Source: Limisphaera sp049537155 (GTDB taxonomy: Bacteria > Verrucomicrobiota > Verrucomicrobiia > Limisphaerales > Limisphaeraceae). Taken from it: DNA of 64,000 nucleotides. The notes under the pieces were generated by a model. It ran no database searches and was not told the origin of the DNA. It saw nothing but the letters and a program-made list of their open reading frames with translations. The DNA is taken from positions 62,001 to 126,000 of the forward strand of contig NZ_JBMVQZ010000009.1 in NCBI RefSeq assembly GCF_049537155.1. The letters run 5' to 3'. Both the position numbers and the translations under genes were made by a program. Positions 1 to 8,455 of the stretch are shown in pieces; positions within the stretch are counted from its first letter, which is position 1, and the number at the start of each line of letters is the position of its first letter.

Positions 1-211
1 GCATGCCCACAGCAAAAACTGTCGCGGTCCAAAACGCACGCCGAACCGTCACCTGGCCCTGCTCGCTGATGAACCCCACAATGAGCGGGATGCTGGCGAG
101 GTGGCACGGGCTGAGGACTATGCTCAACACGCCCCAGGCTGCCGCCGCGCTCAACGCGAGCAACGGCGTGCCTTCGACAGCACGGCTTAGGGTGGTGAAG
201 AGTTGTTCCAT
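1..211 (-). CDS. CcdA/DsbD-type cytochrome c biogenesis membrane protein (N-terminal part)
   Basis: The gene is cut by the window edge; about 70 codons are visible. The translation starts MEQLFTTLSRAVEGTPLLAL, followed by a hydrophobic stretch with the motif LSPCHLASIPLI. This is the conserved Cys-Pro segment of the first membrane helix of CcdA/DsbD-like thiol transporters, which pass electrons from cytoplasmic thioredoxin across the membrane. The ATG lies 3 bases after the TGA of the ArsF-family gene, so it is the last visible gene of the arsenic-associated operon. It would plausibly reduce the two extracytoplasmic thiol proteins encoded upstream. The family call is good; the exact subfamily cannot be decided from 70 residues. 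Confidence 0.72.
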   Translation of the reverse strand, partial: MEQLFTTLSRAVEGTPLLALSAAAAWGVLSIVLSPCHLASIPLIVGFISEQGQVTVRRAFWTATVFAVGM

Positions 212-214
212 AGA

Positions 215-790
215 TCACAGGTCGTTTGGAGAATGCAAAACACCAGCTTGATTGGGGCCGATTGGCTGCTCCTGCCAATCCAGAAAATTCCGCACTTCCG
301 ACTCCACGTAGCTGATCAGCTTGTCCGGCTCATGCACCAGTTGCCACGTATCGGCCAGCAGCTTCCATCGCTCCGGCTTGCCCTCCTGACGCAGAACTAA
401 GACCAGGGAGGGACAGGTCAACTTGTAGTCGGTCAGGAAGTGCCGATTTTCAGGCAGGTCATAATTCACCGATTCCCAAATGAGCCGTTTTGCCGCCAGG
501 TCAGCGCCGAACTGCTGCTCCACCACGGCCCGGGCCAGCGCTTCGATCAGCAGACACGTCTCGCAGCGGACCGTGCCGTGAAAGTAATAGGCCGTCACGG
601 TGTGCGCTGCGGCGTTGGTGACGGCCTGATTCGTGTTACGGGCAACGGACTGCGAATCGGGCAAAAGCGTGAACGGACAGCATGCGCCGTTGCTTTGGGG
701 GCGAATCCCATTTCCGCGGCGCATGACCGCCACCGCCATCATCAGCAGCAGAGCCGCCAGAAAGAAAATGATCTGCGCTCGGAGTTTCAT
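215..790 (-). CDS. ArsF-family thiol protein, membrane anchored
   Basis: The product has about 191 residues. An N-terminal hydrophobic segment (AQIIFFLAALLLMMAVAVM) acts as a signal anchor. A soluble domain follows with the motif YYFHGTVRCETC, a CxxC pair on a thioredoxin-like fold. This layout matches the small family annotated as nitrophenyl compound nitroreductase subunit ArsF-like proteins, often found in arsenic clusters; no reaction is established for it. A further CC pair lies near residue 37. I chose the ATG at 790 because it directly precedes the signal anchor; an ATG at 805 is possible. The gene is followed after 3 bases by a CcdA-like gene and preceded by a thioredoxin, which suggests a periplasmic thiol relay. 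The role in arsenic handling is inference. Confidence 0.72.
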   Translation of the reverse strand: MKLRAQIIFFLAALLLMMAVAVMRRGNGIRPQSNGACCPFTLLPDSQSVARNTNQAVTNAAAHTVTAYYFHGTVRCETCLLIEALARAVVEQQFGADLAAKRLIWESVNYDLPENRHFLTDYKLTCPSLVLVLRQEGKPERWKLLADTWQLVHEPDKLISYVESEVRNFLDWQEQPIGPNQAGVLHSPNDL

Positions 791-931
791 TATTTGCCCA
801 TGCATGCCTCACCATCGCTAGCAGGCCACGCCTTCACGGAAGCCAGACCGGCATTACTCCACACCCAATTCCTGGAGCATGACACTCACCCACGCTTGAC
901 CAGCCATGGTGACGTGAAGCTTTGCCGCAAT

Positions 932-1444
932 TTACTGGGCGGGCTTGCCAGATGCCGCCTCGCCGCCCAGGTCCACCCCCAGTTCACGGAACTTGGCCAG
1001 GATGTCTTCCTTGGCGATGAATCCGACGTGGCGCGCCCGCTCGCGGCCCTCGGCGTCGTAGAAGATTTGCGTGGGGATCATCTGGATGCCGTAGCGCCGG
1101 CCTGCGTCAGGGTTCTTCCACACGTCAATGAACTCAACCTCCAGGCGGCCGGCATACTCGCGCTTCAGCTCTTCCAAGACGGGCGCCATCATTCTACACG
1201 GAATGCACTTGTCAGCACCAAGATCGAGCAACTTGGGCAGCTTTTTCGGAATAGTAGCCGGCGGCGCGGCCGTGGACACGCCTGACGCGTCAGGTGTCTG
1301 GCTGGCTGATGGCGCCTGGACAGTCTGCGGTGGCGTGGTGCCACCAGGTCCAGACTCGTTTGTGCCTTTTTGCTTGAGCGCGACCGCAGCAATAACAGCT
1401 ACAGCCAACGCGGCAACGATTAGGAGCTTAACTTGCGTTTTCAT
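932..1444 (-). CDS. Membrane-anchored thioredoxin-family protein
   Basis: The protein has 170 residues. It starts with a lysine-flanked hydrophobic anchor (residues 5-24), then a Pro/Thr/Ser-rich linker to about residue 66, then a thioredoxin domain. The active site is DKCIPCRMM (Cys80, Cys83), and the cis-proline loop is MIPTQIFYD. The anchor places the domain outside the cytoplasm. The gene sits in an arsenic-associated operon between a ProC-like reductase and the ArsF-family protein, with a CcdA-like thiol transporter downstream. The likely role is a CcdA-fed extracytoplasmic disulfide reductase. Its substrate is unknown. The thioredoxin fold assignment is secure; the connection to arsenic is inferred from context. 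Confidence 0.85.
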   Translation of the reverse strand: MKTQVKLLIVAALAVAVIAAVALKQKGTNESGPGGTTPPQTVQAPSASQTPDASGVSTAAPPATIPKKLPKLLDLGADKCIPCRMMAPVLEELKREYAGRLEVEFIDVWKNPDAGRRYGIQMIPTQIFYDAEGRERARHVGFIAKEDILAKFRELGVDLGGEAASGKPAQ

Positions 1445-1490
1445 GAGAGTTAACGTGTGTTGAAGCTTGCACCGAACTTCGTACAGGCGG

Positions 1491-1627
1491 GCGTAGCTCA
1501 GGCTTCCAATCTGCTTGGTCCCGGCTTACGGTCAGCAGCATGTGGTCACCTGAACCACTCCCAGCAGCCCGCGGCGTTCCCGAATTGGAACCCCGCGTCA
1601 CGGTAGACTGGAAATCTGCCCTGCGAT
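1491..1627. repeat. Pair of inverted REP-like elements
   Basis: The 198-base gap between the thioredoxin and the ProC-like gene holds two related, inverted short elements. One is at 1491-1514; its reverse strand reads GCAGATTGGAAGCCTGAGC. The other is at 1603-1627 and reads GTAGACTGGAAATCTGCC. Both follow a pattern GCAGA-TGGA-TCTGC with an adjacent CTACG/CTGCG. Similar small palindromes occur at 19275 and 8203. They look like an extragenic palindromic repeat family. A 72-codon reading frame across the gap has no protein-like features and I do not call it a gene. Confidence 0.45.
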
Positions 1628-1642
1628 GGAAAAACACTGCGT

Positions 1643-2419
1643 TCATGGTTTGATCTTCTGGTAAATGGCGGGCAGGCGCGCGCGATACAGTTCATTCACA
1701 TGCGCCTCCATCTCGGTCAGCGGCTTGAGGGGGATCAGGTCCATCACCTCGGGCGGCGTGAGGCCCGATTCGAGCAATGTACGTGCGCTGCCGCAGACCA
1801 TGCGCTTGAGGGCCGGGACAATCTCGGCATCCCTCAGGCCGAAGCCCGCCGCTACCTCGCGCAGTGCCTGGAGCTGAAACCACAGGCAGGTTGGCCCCAT
1901 CGCGGTGATCACGGCGTAAGCCTCGAGTTTTTCCTCCGCGACCTCGGGGCACTCGCCCAACGGCTCAAGCAACCCCTTCAGCTCGGACTTGTCAGACTCG
2001 GTCAGGCTCGCCGCAAAGCACACCGGGTTGTAGCCTGCGCCAATGATCGAAGGCGCGTTGGGAATCACGCGCGCAATGCGCCCAAACCCGCCCAGCAGCC
2101 CGGTCAACTTGGCCACGGTGAACCTGGGTGCGAGCGACACCACGAGTGCACCCGGTTTGAGCGCGCCCTTGATGCCGCCGCAGACCTTCGCCAGCACCGG
2201 CGGATGCACGGCCAGGAACACGATGTCCTGCCCGGCAGCCGCCGCGTTAACTGAGGCCGTCTGCACTTCGGGCCACTTGGCCTTGATGCGGGCGAGCGCA
2301 TCGGCATTGCAATCGCTCACCACAATGTTGGCGGGCAATTTGCCGACGCGCGCCCAGCCAGCAAGAAAGATGCGCGTGATGCGCCCCCCGCCAATGAAGC
2401 CGATGCTTTTGTGGTGCAT
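1643..2419 (-). CDS. ProC-like NAD(P)-dependent reductase in an ars operon
   Basis: The protein has 258 residues and begins with a Rossmann dinucleotide-binding motif (SIGFIGGGRITRIFLAGW). It has the general layout of pyrroline-5-carboxylate reductase, including the segment VIPNAPSIIGAGYNPVCF, which corresponds to the ProC region RxMPNTP-GxG. The C-terminal helical domain (LRDAEIVPALKRMVCGSARTLLESGLTPPEVMD) is also ProC-like. The usual RAMPNTPA is altered to RVIPNAPS, so a role in proline synthesis is doubtful. Its place between two thioredoxins downstream of an ArsP-type permease suggests a specialised paralogue in arsenic metabolism. The substrate cannot be predicted. Confidence 0.75.
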   Translation of the reverse strand: MHHKSIGFIGGGRITRIFLAGWARVGKLPANIVVSDCNADALARIKAKWPEVQTASVNAAAAGQDIVFLAVHPPVLAKVCGGIKGALKPGALVVSLAPRFTVAKLTGLLGGFGRIARVIPNAPSIIGAGYNPVCFAASLTESDKSELKGLLEPLGECPEVAEEKLEAYAVITAMGPTCLWFQLQALREVAAGFGLRDAEIVPALKRMVCGSARTLLESGLTPPEVMDLIPLKPLTEMEAHVNELYRARLPAIYQKIKP

Positions 2420-2436
2420 GCCGGTCCTTTACCGCT

Positions 2437-2703
2437 TCACGTTTTACTTCCCGACTTTTCCGCCCCAGCAGCCTCGCTGAGCAAGGCTTTGAGTTCAGCT
2501 ACGCTGGGAACCTTGCCGGCCACCTTGACGGTGCCGTTGATGGCCAGCGCGGGCGTCATCATCACGCCCAAGGCCATGATTTGTTTGAGGTCGGTGACCT
2601 TGATGAGTTCGTATTGCAGGCCGAGTTCTTTTGCGGCCTGCTCGGTAAACTGCGCAAGGGTTTTGCACCGCGCGCAGCCGGGTCCAATGACTGTTAGTTG
2701 CAT
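2437..2703 (-). CDS. Small glutaredoxin-like thioredoxin
   Basis: The protein has 88 residues and no signal peptide. It starts MQLTVIGPGCARC; the CARC active site (Cys10, Cys13) sits directly after the first beta strand. The later segment MMTPALAINGTVKVAGKVPS is the cis-proline region typical of the TM0996/MTH895 group of small redox proteins. This group is often encoded next to permeases like the one just upstream (24 bases away). It is likely a cytoplasmic thiol carrier serving the permease or a reductase. That partnership is inferred from the conserved pairing, not shown by the sequence. Confidence 0.85.
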   Translation of the reverse strand: MQLTVIGPGCARCKTLAQFTEQAAKELGLQYELIKVTDLKQIMALGVMMTPALAINGTVKVAGKVPSVAELKALLSEAAGAEKSGSKT

Positions 2704-2727
2704 GATGATTCCTTTCGTTGTGGTTGG

Positions 2728-4050
2728 TTAAAAAAGCGCGCCGTAAATCATGCCCGTGATCGTGGCCATGACGACAACGAGCGAGACGTACACAACGGTT
2801 TTTTTCGTGCCCATGATGCTGCGGAGCACCAGCATGTTGGGCAACGAAAGCGCCGGACCAGCCAAGAGCAGTGCCAAGGCCGGGCCCTTGCCCATGCCGC
2901 TACCGATCAGGCCCTGCAAAATGGGCACCTCGGTGAGCGTGGCAAAATACATGAACGCGCCGACCACCGACGCGAAGAAATTCGCCCCGAGCGAATTGCC
3001 ACCGACGAGGCGGGTTACCCAGGCATTGGGGATCAGCCCTTCGTTGCCTGGTCGGCCCAGCAGCAGGCCGGCCACCAACACTCCGAGCAGCAGCAGGGGC
3101 AGAATCTGTTTCGCGAACGTCCACGTCGCCGCAAACCAGTCCCCCGCCTCACCCTCGCTGGTGCTGGTAATGACTGACAGTCCAAGCGCGCCGGCGACAA
3201 AGGCAATCATCGGCTCATGGGGAAACGCAGCCGCCAGAGCGGCTGTGGGTATCGCCACAGCCAACACCTTCCACCACGGCACACGGATCCATTTTACCAG
3301 CACGATGCCGAGGGCCACGGCGAAGGCTGCCGTAATGCGCCATTTCCAACTCCAGACCGCGTACCAGAAACCGCCGTCCGCGGCGGGCCGTCCCCAGTTT
3401 GCAAACACCAGAATCCCAATCATCGTGGCGAAATAAATCACGGTTTGCCCCAGGGGACGCTTCACCTCCGGCTCGGGCGTCATGACCGCGGCGTCGGCCT
3501 TTGCCTGTTCTTCCTTGCGAAAGATGAGGTGCATGGCCAGGCCGATGACGACGCTGAACGCCACCGCACCGATGGCGCGCGCGACGCCCAGCTCCAGCCC
3601 GAGAATCCGCGCCGTGAGAATAATGGCCAGCACGTTGATCGCGGGGCCGGAATACAGAAACGCTATGGCCGGCCCCAGTCCCGCGCCCATGCGCCAGATG
3701 CCCGCAAACAAAGGCAGCACCGTGCAGGAGCACACCGCCAAAATTGTGCCCGAAACTGAAGCCACGCCATAGGCCAGGACCTTGCGCGCCTTTGGCCCGA
3801 GATACTTCATCACCGACGCCTGGCTGACAAAGACGCCAATCGCCCCCGCGATGAAGAATGCCGGGATCAAACACATGATGACATGCTCGCGCGCATACCA
3901 CTTGACGAGTTCGAGGGACTCCCGGATTGCGTTGTCAAATCGGGGTGTTCCGACTGGCAGGAAGAAGCACGCCAGGAACACGGCCACGATTGCAGCCAGC
4001 GGTTTCCATTCCTTGCTCCATTCAGTTTTCATGTGTGCGAATTGCCCCAT
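2728..4050 (-). CDS. arsP: ArsP-type permease (organoarsenical/metal efflux)
   Basis: The product has 440 residues with about ten hydrophobic segments in two halves, separated by a charged loop near residues 180-195. The motif AVCSCTVLPLF (Cys107, Cys109) in helix 3 matches the CSC signature of the DUF318/ArsP permease family. ArsP members export trivalent organoarsenicals such as methylarsenite; related members are proposed to export Cu/Zn or other metals. The gene heads the minus-strand operon of redox genes. An ArsM methyltransferase encoded at 18338 would produce ArsP substrates. The start is uncertain: MGQFAHMKTEW begins at 4050, and an internal ATG lies at 4032. A promoter with an ArsR-like operator lies about 260 bases upstream. 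Confidence 0.8.
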   Translation of the reverse strand: MGQFAHMKTEWSKEWKPLAAIVAVFLACFFLPVGTPRFDNAIRESLELVKWYAREHVIMCLIPAFFIAGAIGVFVSQASVMKYLGPKARKVLAYGVASVSGTILAVCSCTVLPLFAGIWRMGAGLGPAIAFLYSGPAINVLAIILTARILGLELGVARAIGAVAFSVVIGLAMHLIFRKEEQAKADAAVMTPEPEVKRPLGQTVIYFATMIGILVFANWGRPAADGGFWYAVWSWKWRITAAFAVALGIVLVKWIRVPWWKVLAVAIPTAALAAAFPHEPMIAFVAGALGLSVITSTSEGEAGDWFAATWTFAKQILPLLLLGVLVAGLLLGRPGNEGLIPNAWVTRLVGGNSLGANFFASVVGAFMYFATLTEVPILQGLIGSGMGKGPALALLLAGPALSLPNMLVLRSIMGTKKTVVYVSLVVVMATITGMIYGALF

Positions 4051-4639
4051 GTCAAAGCCGCGGAGGCTCGCTTCGGAAGCGTCCGCGGACTGCTGTGGTA
4101 TGTTTGCGCGCTGTTGATCGCGCCGCGGGGCAGGGCGGGAAACGCCTTGAAAAGTGGGGCTTTCGGGCCGGGACCTCGTTTGCGTGGCGGAGGAATCCCT
4201 GTTGGGAAGCGCGAAAGGCCGGAACGTGGCGGTGGTGCCCGTCCGTCTGCCCGGGACGGTGTCCCTGGGCTTGGCGCCGTGGGAGGGACCAGCTCTGTGT
4301 CATGTCGCAAAGATATTTAGCCAACTGGCTAAGAATGTCAAGGCCCGTGGTGTGCGCAAGGGGGTGGCCGGATCGCCGGGGCCCGAAACCGACCTTGCCG
4401 AGGCGGGGTTTACCCGGCAGGCGGCCCAGGGATGCCGGAGCAACAGGCACGCCGATCCCGGACCTGCCGCGGCGGATCCGGGCCGGGCCCTGCGGGAATC
4501 GTTCGCCGTCGGGTTGCTTCGGGCGTGGTCCGGCCCCGACGAGAGGCACGGACCGGCCGCTGTGCGGAGGCATTGAACCGGCCCCGCAGGGGCTGGGGTT
4601 GGACTTGTCTGGAGCCGGGTTTTCAAGTTGTCTTCGGGC
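4051..4639. other. Intergenic region between divergent arsP operon and ABC exporter
   Basis: About 590 bases separate the two divergently oriented units. I see no frame with protein-like composition or recognisable motifs on either strand. The only clear signal is the promoter/operator at 4313-4341. The distance from that promoter to the arsP start is unusually long, about 260 bases. One explanation is that an arsR gene once stood here and was lost. Confidence 0.5.
4313..4341 (-). promoter_or_regulatory. Promoter with ArsR-type operator
   Basis: Reading on the minus strand, a perfect -35 box TTGACA (4336-4341) is followed after 17 bases by AAATAT (4313-4318). The spacer contains the perfect inverted repeat TTAGCC-AACT-GGCTAA (4317-4332). 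Operators inside the -35/-10 spacer are typical for ArsR/SmtB repressors. The element at 27842-27870 has the same core TTAGC-N6-GCTAA and the same distance to TTGACA, so one repressor probably binds both. Confidence 0.7.
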
Positions 4640-5572
4640 ATGTCACTTCTGCGCGTGGAGCGGCTCAGCAAAAGCTTCGGAGCGGTTCGCGCGGTGGACG
4701 GCGTCAGCTTCGAGGTGGGTGCCGGAGAATTGTACGGGTTGCTCGGCCCCAATGGCGCCGGCAAGACCACGACGATTGCCATGATTGCCGGTCTTTTGCG
4801 GCCGGACTCCGGGGAGGTGTTCATTGACGGACGGCCCCTGGGCGCGGACCCGCAGCGTGCCCGGCGCATCCTGGGTGTGGTTCCCCAGGAGTTGGCCCTT
4901 TACGAGGAGCTGAGCGCCCGGGAGAACCTGGAATTTTGGGGGCGCCTGGGGGGCCTCTCGTCGCGGGACGCCCGCAGGCGCGCGACCGAGTTGCTGGAGG
5001 CTCTCTCGCTTGCCGATCGCGCGCGCGAGCCGGTGAAGACCTACTCGGGCGGGATGAAGCGGAGGGTGAATCTTGCCTGTGCGCTGCTGCACCGGCCCCG
5101 GTTGTTGTTGTTGGACGAGCCGACGGTGGGCATTGATCCCCAGGCACGCCTGGGCATTCTCGAGTTCATTCGGCACCTCCGGCACGAAGGCACGGCCATT
5201 CTGTACACGACGCATTACCTCGAGGAGGCCGAGGCGCTCTGCCAGCGCATCGGAATCCTTGACCAGGGACGCCTGCTGGTCGAAGGCACGCTGGCCCGGC
5301 TTCGGGAGCGGGTGGGGGGTGACCGGCTGTTTGTACTGGAGGGCGATCTGCGCGGGGCACGGCCCGAGGCGTGGCCCGGGTTTGCCGACCGGTTTCGGGT
5401 GATTCAACTCACGGAAGACCACATGGTCACCGCGGCGCGTGACGCCCGCGATCCGGTGGAGTGCCTGCGCGACCTGTTGAGCCTTCCTGTCCGTGTGGAG
5501 AACGTGACTGTCAAGCGCCCGAGTTTGAGCGACGTGTTTCTTCAGCTCACCGGGCGGGAGCTGCGTGAATGA
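4640..5572 (+). CDS. ABC transporter ATP-binding protein
   Basis: The product has about 310 residues. The Walker A motif is GPNGAGKTT (residues 36-44), the signature is YSGGM near residue 135, and Walker B is LLLLDEPTVGID near residue 155. A C-terminal extension (about residues 220-310, ending in the SLSDVFLQLTGRELRE type) matches the DrrA/CcmA-like ATPases of drug and polysaccharide-type ABC-2 exporters. I start at the ATG at 4640; an in-frame TTG at 4628 is less likely. The gene overlaps the following permease by four bases (ATGA), and a second permease follows likewise, so the three form one exporter operon. The substrate is unknown. Confidence 0.93.
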   Translation: MSLLRVERLSKSFGAVRAVDGVSFEVGAGELYGLLGPNGAGKTTTIAMIAGLLRPDSGEVFIDGRPLGADPQRARRILGVVPQELALYEELSARENLEFWGRLGGLSSRDARRRATELLEALSLADRAREPVKTYSGGMKRRVNLACALLHRPRLLLLDEPTVGIDPQARLGILEFIRHLRHEGTAILYTTHYLEEAEALCQRIGILDQGRLLVEGTLARLRERVGGDRLFVLEGDLRGARPEAWPGFADRFRVIQLTEDHMVTAARDARDPVECLRDLLSLPVRVENVTVKRPSLSDVFLQLTGRELRE

Positions 5573-6846
5573 ACCTGCTGTGCCTGTTGGTTGCCAAGGA
5601 CCTGCGCCGCGCTTTGCGGAATCCCCTGCCGTGGGTCATCCACCTGGCGATTCCGCTGGCCATCACCGCACTGTTGGGACTGAGCTTCGGGGGTGGAGGC
5701 AGCGAGGGCAGGGGACTGGGACGCGTGCGGTTCGCCCTGGTGGATGAGGACGACTCGGCGTTGAGCCGGTTTTTGCGGGGTGCACTGCTGCAGGGGCAGG
5801 CGGCGGGCCATTGGGAGCCGGTGGTGCTGGACCGGACATCGGCCCTGGCCCGGTTGGAGGCCAACCAGCTCAGCGCCGTGCTGATCCTGCCGCCGCATTT
5901 TACGCGCGACTACCTCACCGGCCGTACACCGGTTCGGCTGGAGCTGATCAAGAACCCTGCCCAAAGCCTTCAGCCGGCCGTGCTGGAGGAGTTGTTGGGG
6001 GTGGTGGTGACCGGACTCAATGCCGTGGCGGGCAATCTGCGTTCCGAGTTCCCCGCCTGGCGCCAGGCGCTGGAAAGCGGCGCGGATTACCGGCGCGTGG
6101 CCGATCTGATTGTCCGCACCGGTGAAAAACTCGACACCCTGAGGCCCTACCTGGATCCGCCGCGGGTCTGGTACACTCGTGAAGTGAGGTCCGCCGGAGA
6201 AGAGCGGTCCGGCGTTTCGGGTACGGTGTCGGGCGTGAACCTGTTCGGTTACCTCCTGGTGGGGTTGAGCACCATGTTCCTGCTGTTTCAGGCCAACACG
6301 GCCCGGTCGGACCTGCACCGCGAGTTGGCCTGCGGCACCTTCGAACGCTACCACACGCTGCATGATCGGCTGTGGCCGTTTCTGGTGGCGAAGGGGGTGT
6401 TCGTCGGTGCCATGGTGCTGTTGAGCGCGGTTATCCTTTTGGGCGGGGGCGGCCTGGTATTTGGAGTGGCCTGGCAGCGTCCGTGGGTGATGGCTCTCTT
6501 GGTGGTGGGATACGCCGTATTTGCCGCCGGGTTCTCGGCTTTGTTTGCTGCGTTCGTGCCGGATGCACGGGCGGCCGACGCGCTGGACAACCTGGTGGTC
6601 ATGGCGCTGGGATTGGCCGGTGGCTGCGCCTTTCCGCCGCAGTCGCTCCCTGTTTGGGTGCGCGACCACATCACGCCCATGTTGCCGACGGCCTGGTTGG
6701 CGCAGACCCTGCGGGAGATGGAGTTCGGCAGCGGCTCGCCGGCCTGGGACCTTGTGCTGCTGCGGCTGGTGGGGTTGGGCCTGGCTCTGCTGGGCGTGGC
6801 AGCCTGGCGGTTCCGACGTCGTTTTGCGGAGGGCGGGGTGTCATGA
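5569..6846 (+). CDS. ABC-2 type transporter permease
   Basis: The product has 425 residues. One membrane helix lies near residues 20-40, followed by a large extracytoplasmic domain and then five or six C-terminal helices starting near residue 225 (VNLFGYLLVGLSTMFLLF). This is the ABC2_membrane_3 layout. It begins in a four-base overlap with the ATPase gene and ends in a four-base overlap with the next permease, so translation is coupled. It would form a heterodimeric exporter with its neighbours. The substrate cannot be told from the sequence. Confidence 0.88.
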   Translation: MNLLCLLVAKDLRRALRNPLPWVIHLAIPLAITALLGLSFGGGGSEGRGLGRVRFALVDEDDSALSRFLRGALLQGQAAGHWEPVVLDRTSALARLEANQLSAVLILPPHFTRDYLTGRTPVRLELIKNPAQSLQPAVLEELLGVVVTGLNAVAGNLRSEFPAWRQALESGADYRRVADLIVRTGEKLDTLRPYLDPPRVWYTREVRSAGEERSGVSGTVSGVNLFGYLLVGLSTMFLLFQANTARSDLHRELACGTFERYHTLHDRLWPFLVAKGVFVGAMVLLSAVILLGGGGLVFGVAWQRPWVMALLVVGYAVFAAGFSALFAAFVPDARAADALDNLVVMALGLAGGCAFPPQSLPVWVRDHITPMLPTAWLAQTLREMEFGSGSPAWDLVLLRLVGLGLALLGVAAWRFRRRFAEGGVS

Positions 6847-7976
6847 GGGCGATCCTGACGCTGGGCCACAATGATCTGCGGCTTTTTCTGCGGAGCCGGA
6901 TGGCGACGGTCTGGCTGTTCCTCATGCCCCTGGCGTTCGTGTACTTCATGGGTTTTGCGAATCGGGGTGCGGACGACCCTGCCGATCCCCGGTCGCCCGT
7001 TCTGGTGGAGAATCACGATGGGGGTTTTCTCAGTCGGCTCTTTCTCGACGAATTGGGGGCGCAAGGGATGGCGGTTTTGGACCCTTCTCAACGCGCACGC
7101 GCCCGGCGCGGCATACGAATCCCGGCCGATTTCACGGAGCGGGTATGCCGGGGCGAGACGGCCCGGGTGGAGTTCTTCCGGGTCAGTGATGCCCTCACGG
7201 GCGGGGATGCGCTGATCGAATTCCGTTTGCTGCGTACGGTCATGGCCATGAACGGCCACCTGCTCGAGCTGGTGACGCGCCACGGTTGGGCAGCCGTGAC
7301 GAACGAGTCGGCCTGGCGATCTGTGCTGTCCCTGGAAGATCCGGTGCGCTTGGAAAGCCGGTTCGCGGGTCGTCGCCCCGTGCCGGCCGGCTTCCATTTT
7401 TCGCTGCCGGGCGTCCTGGTGATGTACCTGTTGATGAACCTGACGGTATTCGGCGGTGCGGCCCTGGGGGCCGAGCGGCGCAACGGCGTGCTGCGCCGGT
7501 TGGCGGCGACGGCCCTGCCACGGGGCGCGATGATCGCCGGCAAACTTTACGGGCTCGGACTGCTGGGCGGGGTGCAAATTGTCTTTTTGTTGGCGACCGG
7601 ACGCTTTCTGTTCGGCGTACCGCTGGGTGCGAACCTACCGGCCGTGCTGGTGACGCTGCTGCTCTTTGCCTGGGTGGCTGCCGCGATGGGAGTTCTGGCC
7701 GGCAGCGCGATACGCAGCGAGGATCGCGTGGTGGGCATCTGCGTGCTGGCCAGTCTGTTGATGGCCGCGCTGGGCGGCTGTTGGTGGCCTCTGGAGGTTG
7801 CGCCGGGCGCGTTGAAGACAGTTGCCCATTTCCTGCCGACCGGCTGGGCCATGGACGCGCTGCATCAGCTCATCAGTTTCGGAGCCGGCTGGACGGCGGT
7901 GATCCGGCCGCTGACGGTTCTCACGGGGTTTGGCGCGCTTTTCACCACGTTGGCTGTGCGCGCATTTCGCGTGTGA
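6843..7976 (+). CDS. ABC-2 type transporter permease, second subunit
   Basis: The product has 377 residues starting MRAILTLGHNDLRLFLRSRM at the ATG overlapping the previous stop (ATGA). The frame stays open upstream, but that part lies inside the preceding permease. One N-terminal helix (VWLFLMPLAFVYFMGF), an extracytoplasmic domain, and about five C-terminal helices starting at FSLPGVLVMYLLMN are visible. It is paralogous in layout to the first permease. With the ATPase it completes an export system of the multidrug/ABC-2 class. Confidence 0.87.
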   Translation: MRAILTLGHNDLRLFLRSRMATVWLFLMPLAFVYFMGFANRGADDPADPRSPVLVENHDGGFLSRLFLDELGAQGMAVLDPSQRARARRGIRIPADFTERVCRGETARVEFFRVSDALTGGDALIEFRLLRTVMAMNGHLLELVTRHGWAAVTNESAWRSVLSLEDPVRLESRFAGRRPVPAGFHFSLPGVLVMYLLMNLTVFGGAALGAERRNGVLRRLAATALPRGAMIAGKLYGLGLLGGVQIVFLLATGRFLFGVPLGANLPAVLVTLLLFAWVAAAMGVLAGSAIRSEDRVVGICVLASLLMAALGGCWWPLEVAPGALKTVAHFLPTGWAMDALHQLISFGAGWTAVIRPLTVLTGFGALFTTLAVRAFRV

Positions 7977-8340
7977 GATTCCGGCCGTGGCAAGAGAGTC
8001 CGGCCCATTCGGGCGGGGCCCGGTCCATCCGGGATCGCGTGCGGGAGGACATCGGCTGGCAAGTGGTCGCGGGGCGGGCCGAACCGGGCGGCCAAGCTTT
8101 TCCGGGGGCCTGCGGACCGGGGCGGTCTCGTCTTACTTCGCGTGGCGCCGGCAACAGAACCGTCCGATTGCGAATCCGCTCGGTTCACGGGTGGGTGGCA
8201 GAGCAGGCGGACCTGCAATCGCCGGTGGCGACGGCGCGCTGGGAACGTACTCTTCACGATCGGAGGGCAGCGAATCCGCGGGACCCGACGGGTTGCGAGA
8301 ACCGCACGCCCAACCTGTGGCCGGTGTGGACCGAAATTCG
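7977..8340. other. Intergenic region 3' of the ABC exporter
   Basis: This 360-base stretch separates the plus-strand ABC operon from the minus-strand gene-fragment scar. I find no gene in it. A small hairpin, GCAGG-CGGA-CCTGC (8203-8216), resembles the REP-like palindromes seen near 1500 and 19280. The rest shows no recognisable feature. Confidence 0.4.
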
Positions 8341-8455
8341 AGCGCCGGCTTGCGCTCCGCGCTGATCCCACGCGCGCGTGGCGTTGCAGAGCTTGCAGAC
8401 CGAGAGCATCACCGGCACTTCGACCAGCACGCCCACCACCGCGGCCAGCAACACC
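8341..8455 (-). pseudogene. Fragment: C-terminus of an ACR3 arsenite transporter
   Basis: The minus-strand translation contains VLVEVPVMLSVCKLCNATRA, followed by WDQRGAQAGA. This is nearly identical to the last 35 residues of the intact ACR3 transporter at 17191-18303, which ends WYQRGLEAGA. The fragment lacks the nine or so upstream helices. It is joined in frame, at the shared residues VVGV, to the N-terminal helix of an RND pump. No stop codon follows at the expected place. It is a deletion or recombination remnant and not a working gene. Confidence 0.82.
8358..8439. repeat. Direct repeat, left copy (acr3 3' end)
   Basis: These 82 bases match 17211-17292 in the same orientation with two mismatches (8367 and 8434). 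The right copy is the 3' end of the intact acr3 gene. The copies start 8853 bases apart and bracket the whole fluoride-riboswitch block. They are the visible trace of a duplication or recombination within acr3. Confidence 0.88.

Noticed and set aside
1428..1646. A 72-codon frame between the thioredoxin and the ProC-like gene
   Set aside because: It overlaps the thioredoxin start and consists of REP-like palindromes; the translation has no protein features.
4052..4573. Open frames that could be a lost ArsR or leader protein before arsP
   Set aside because: None contains a helix-turn-helix or CxC site; the composition is Pro/Arg-rich on both strands.
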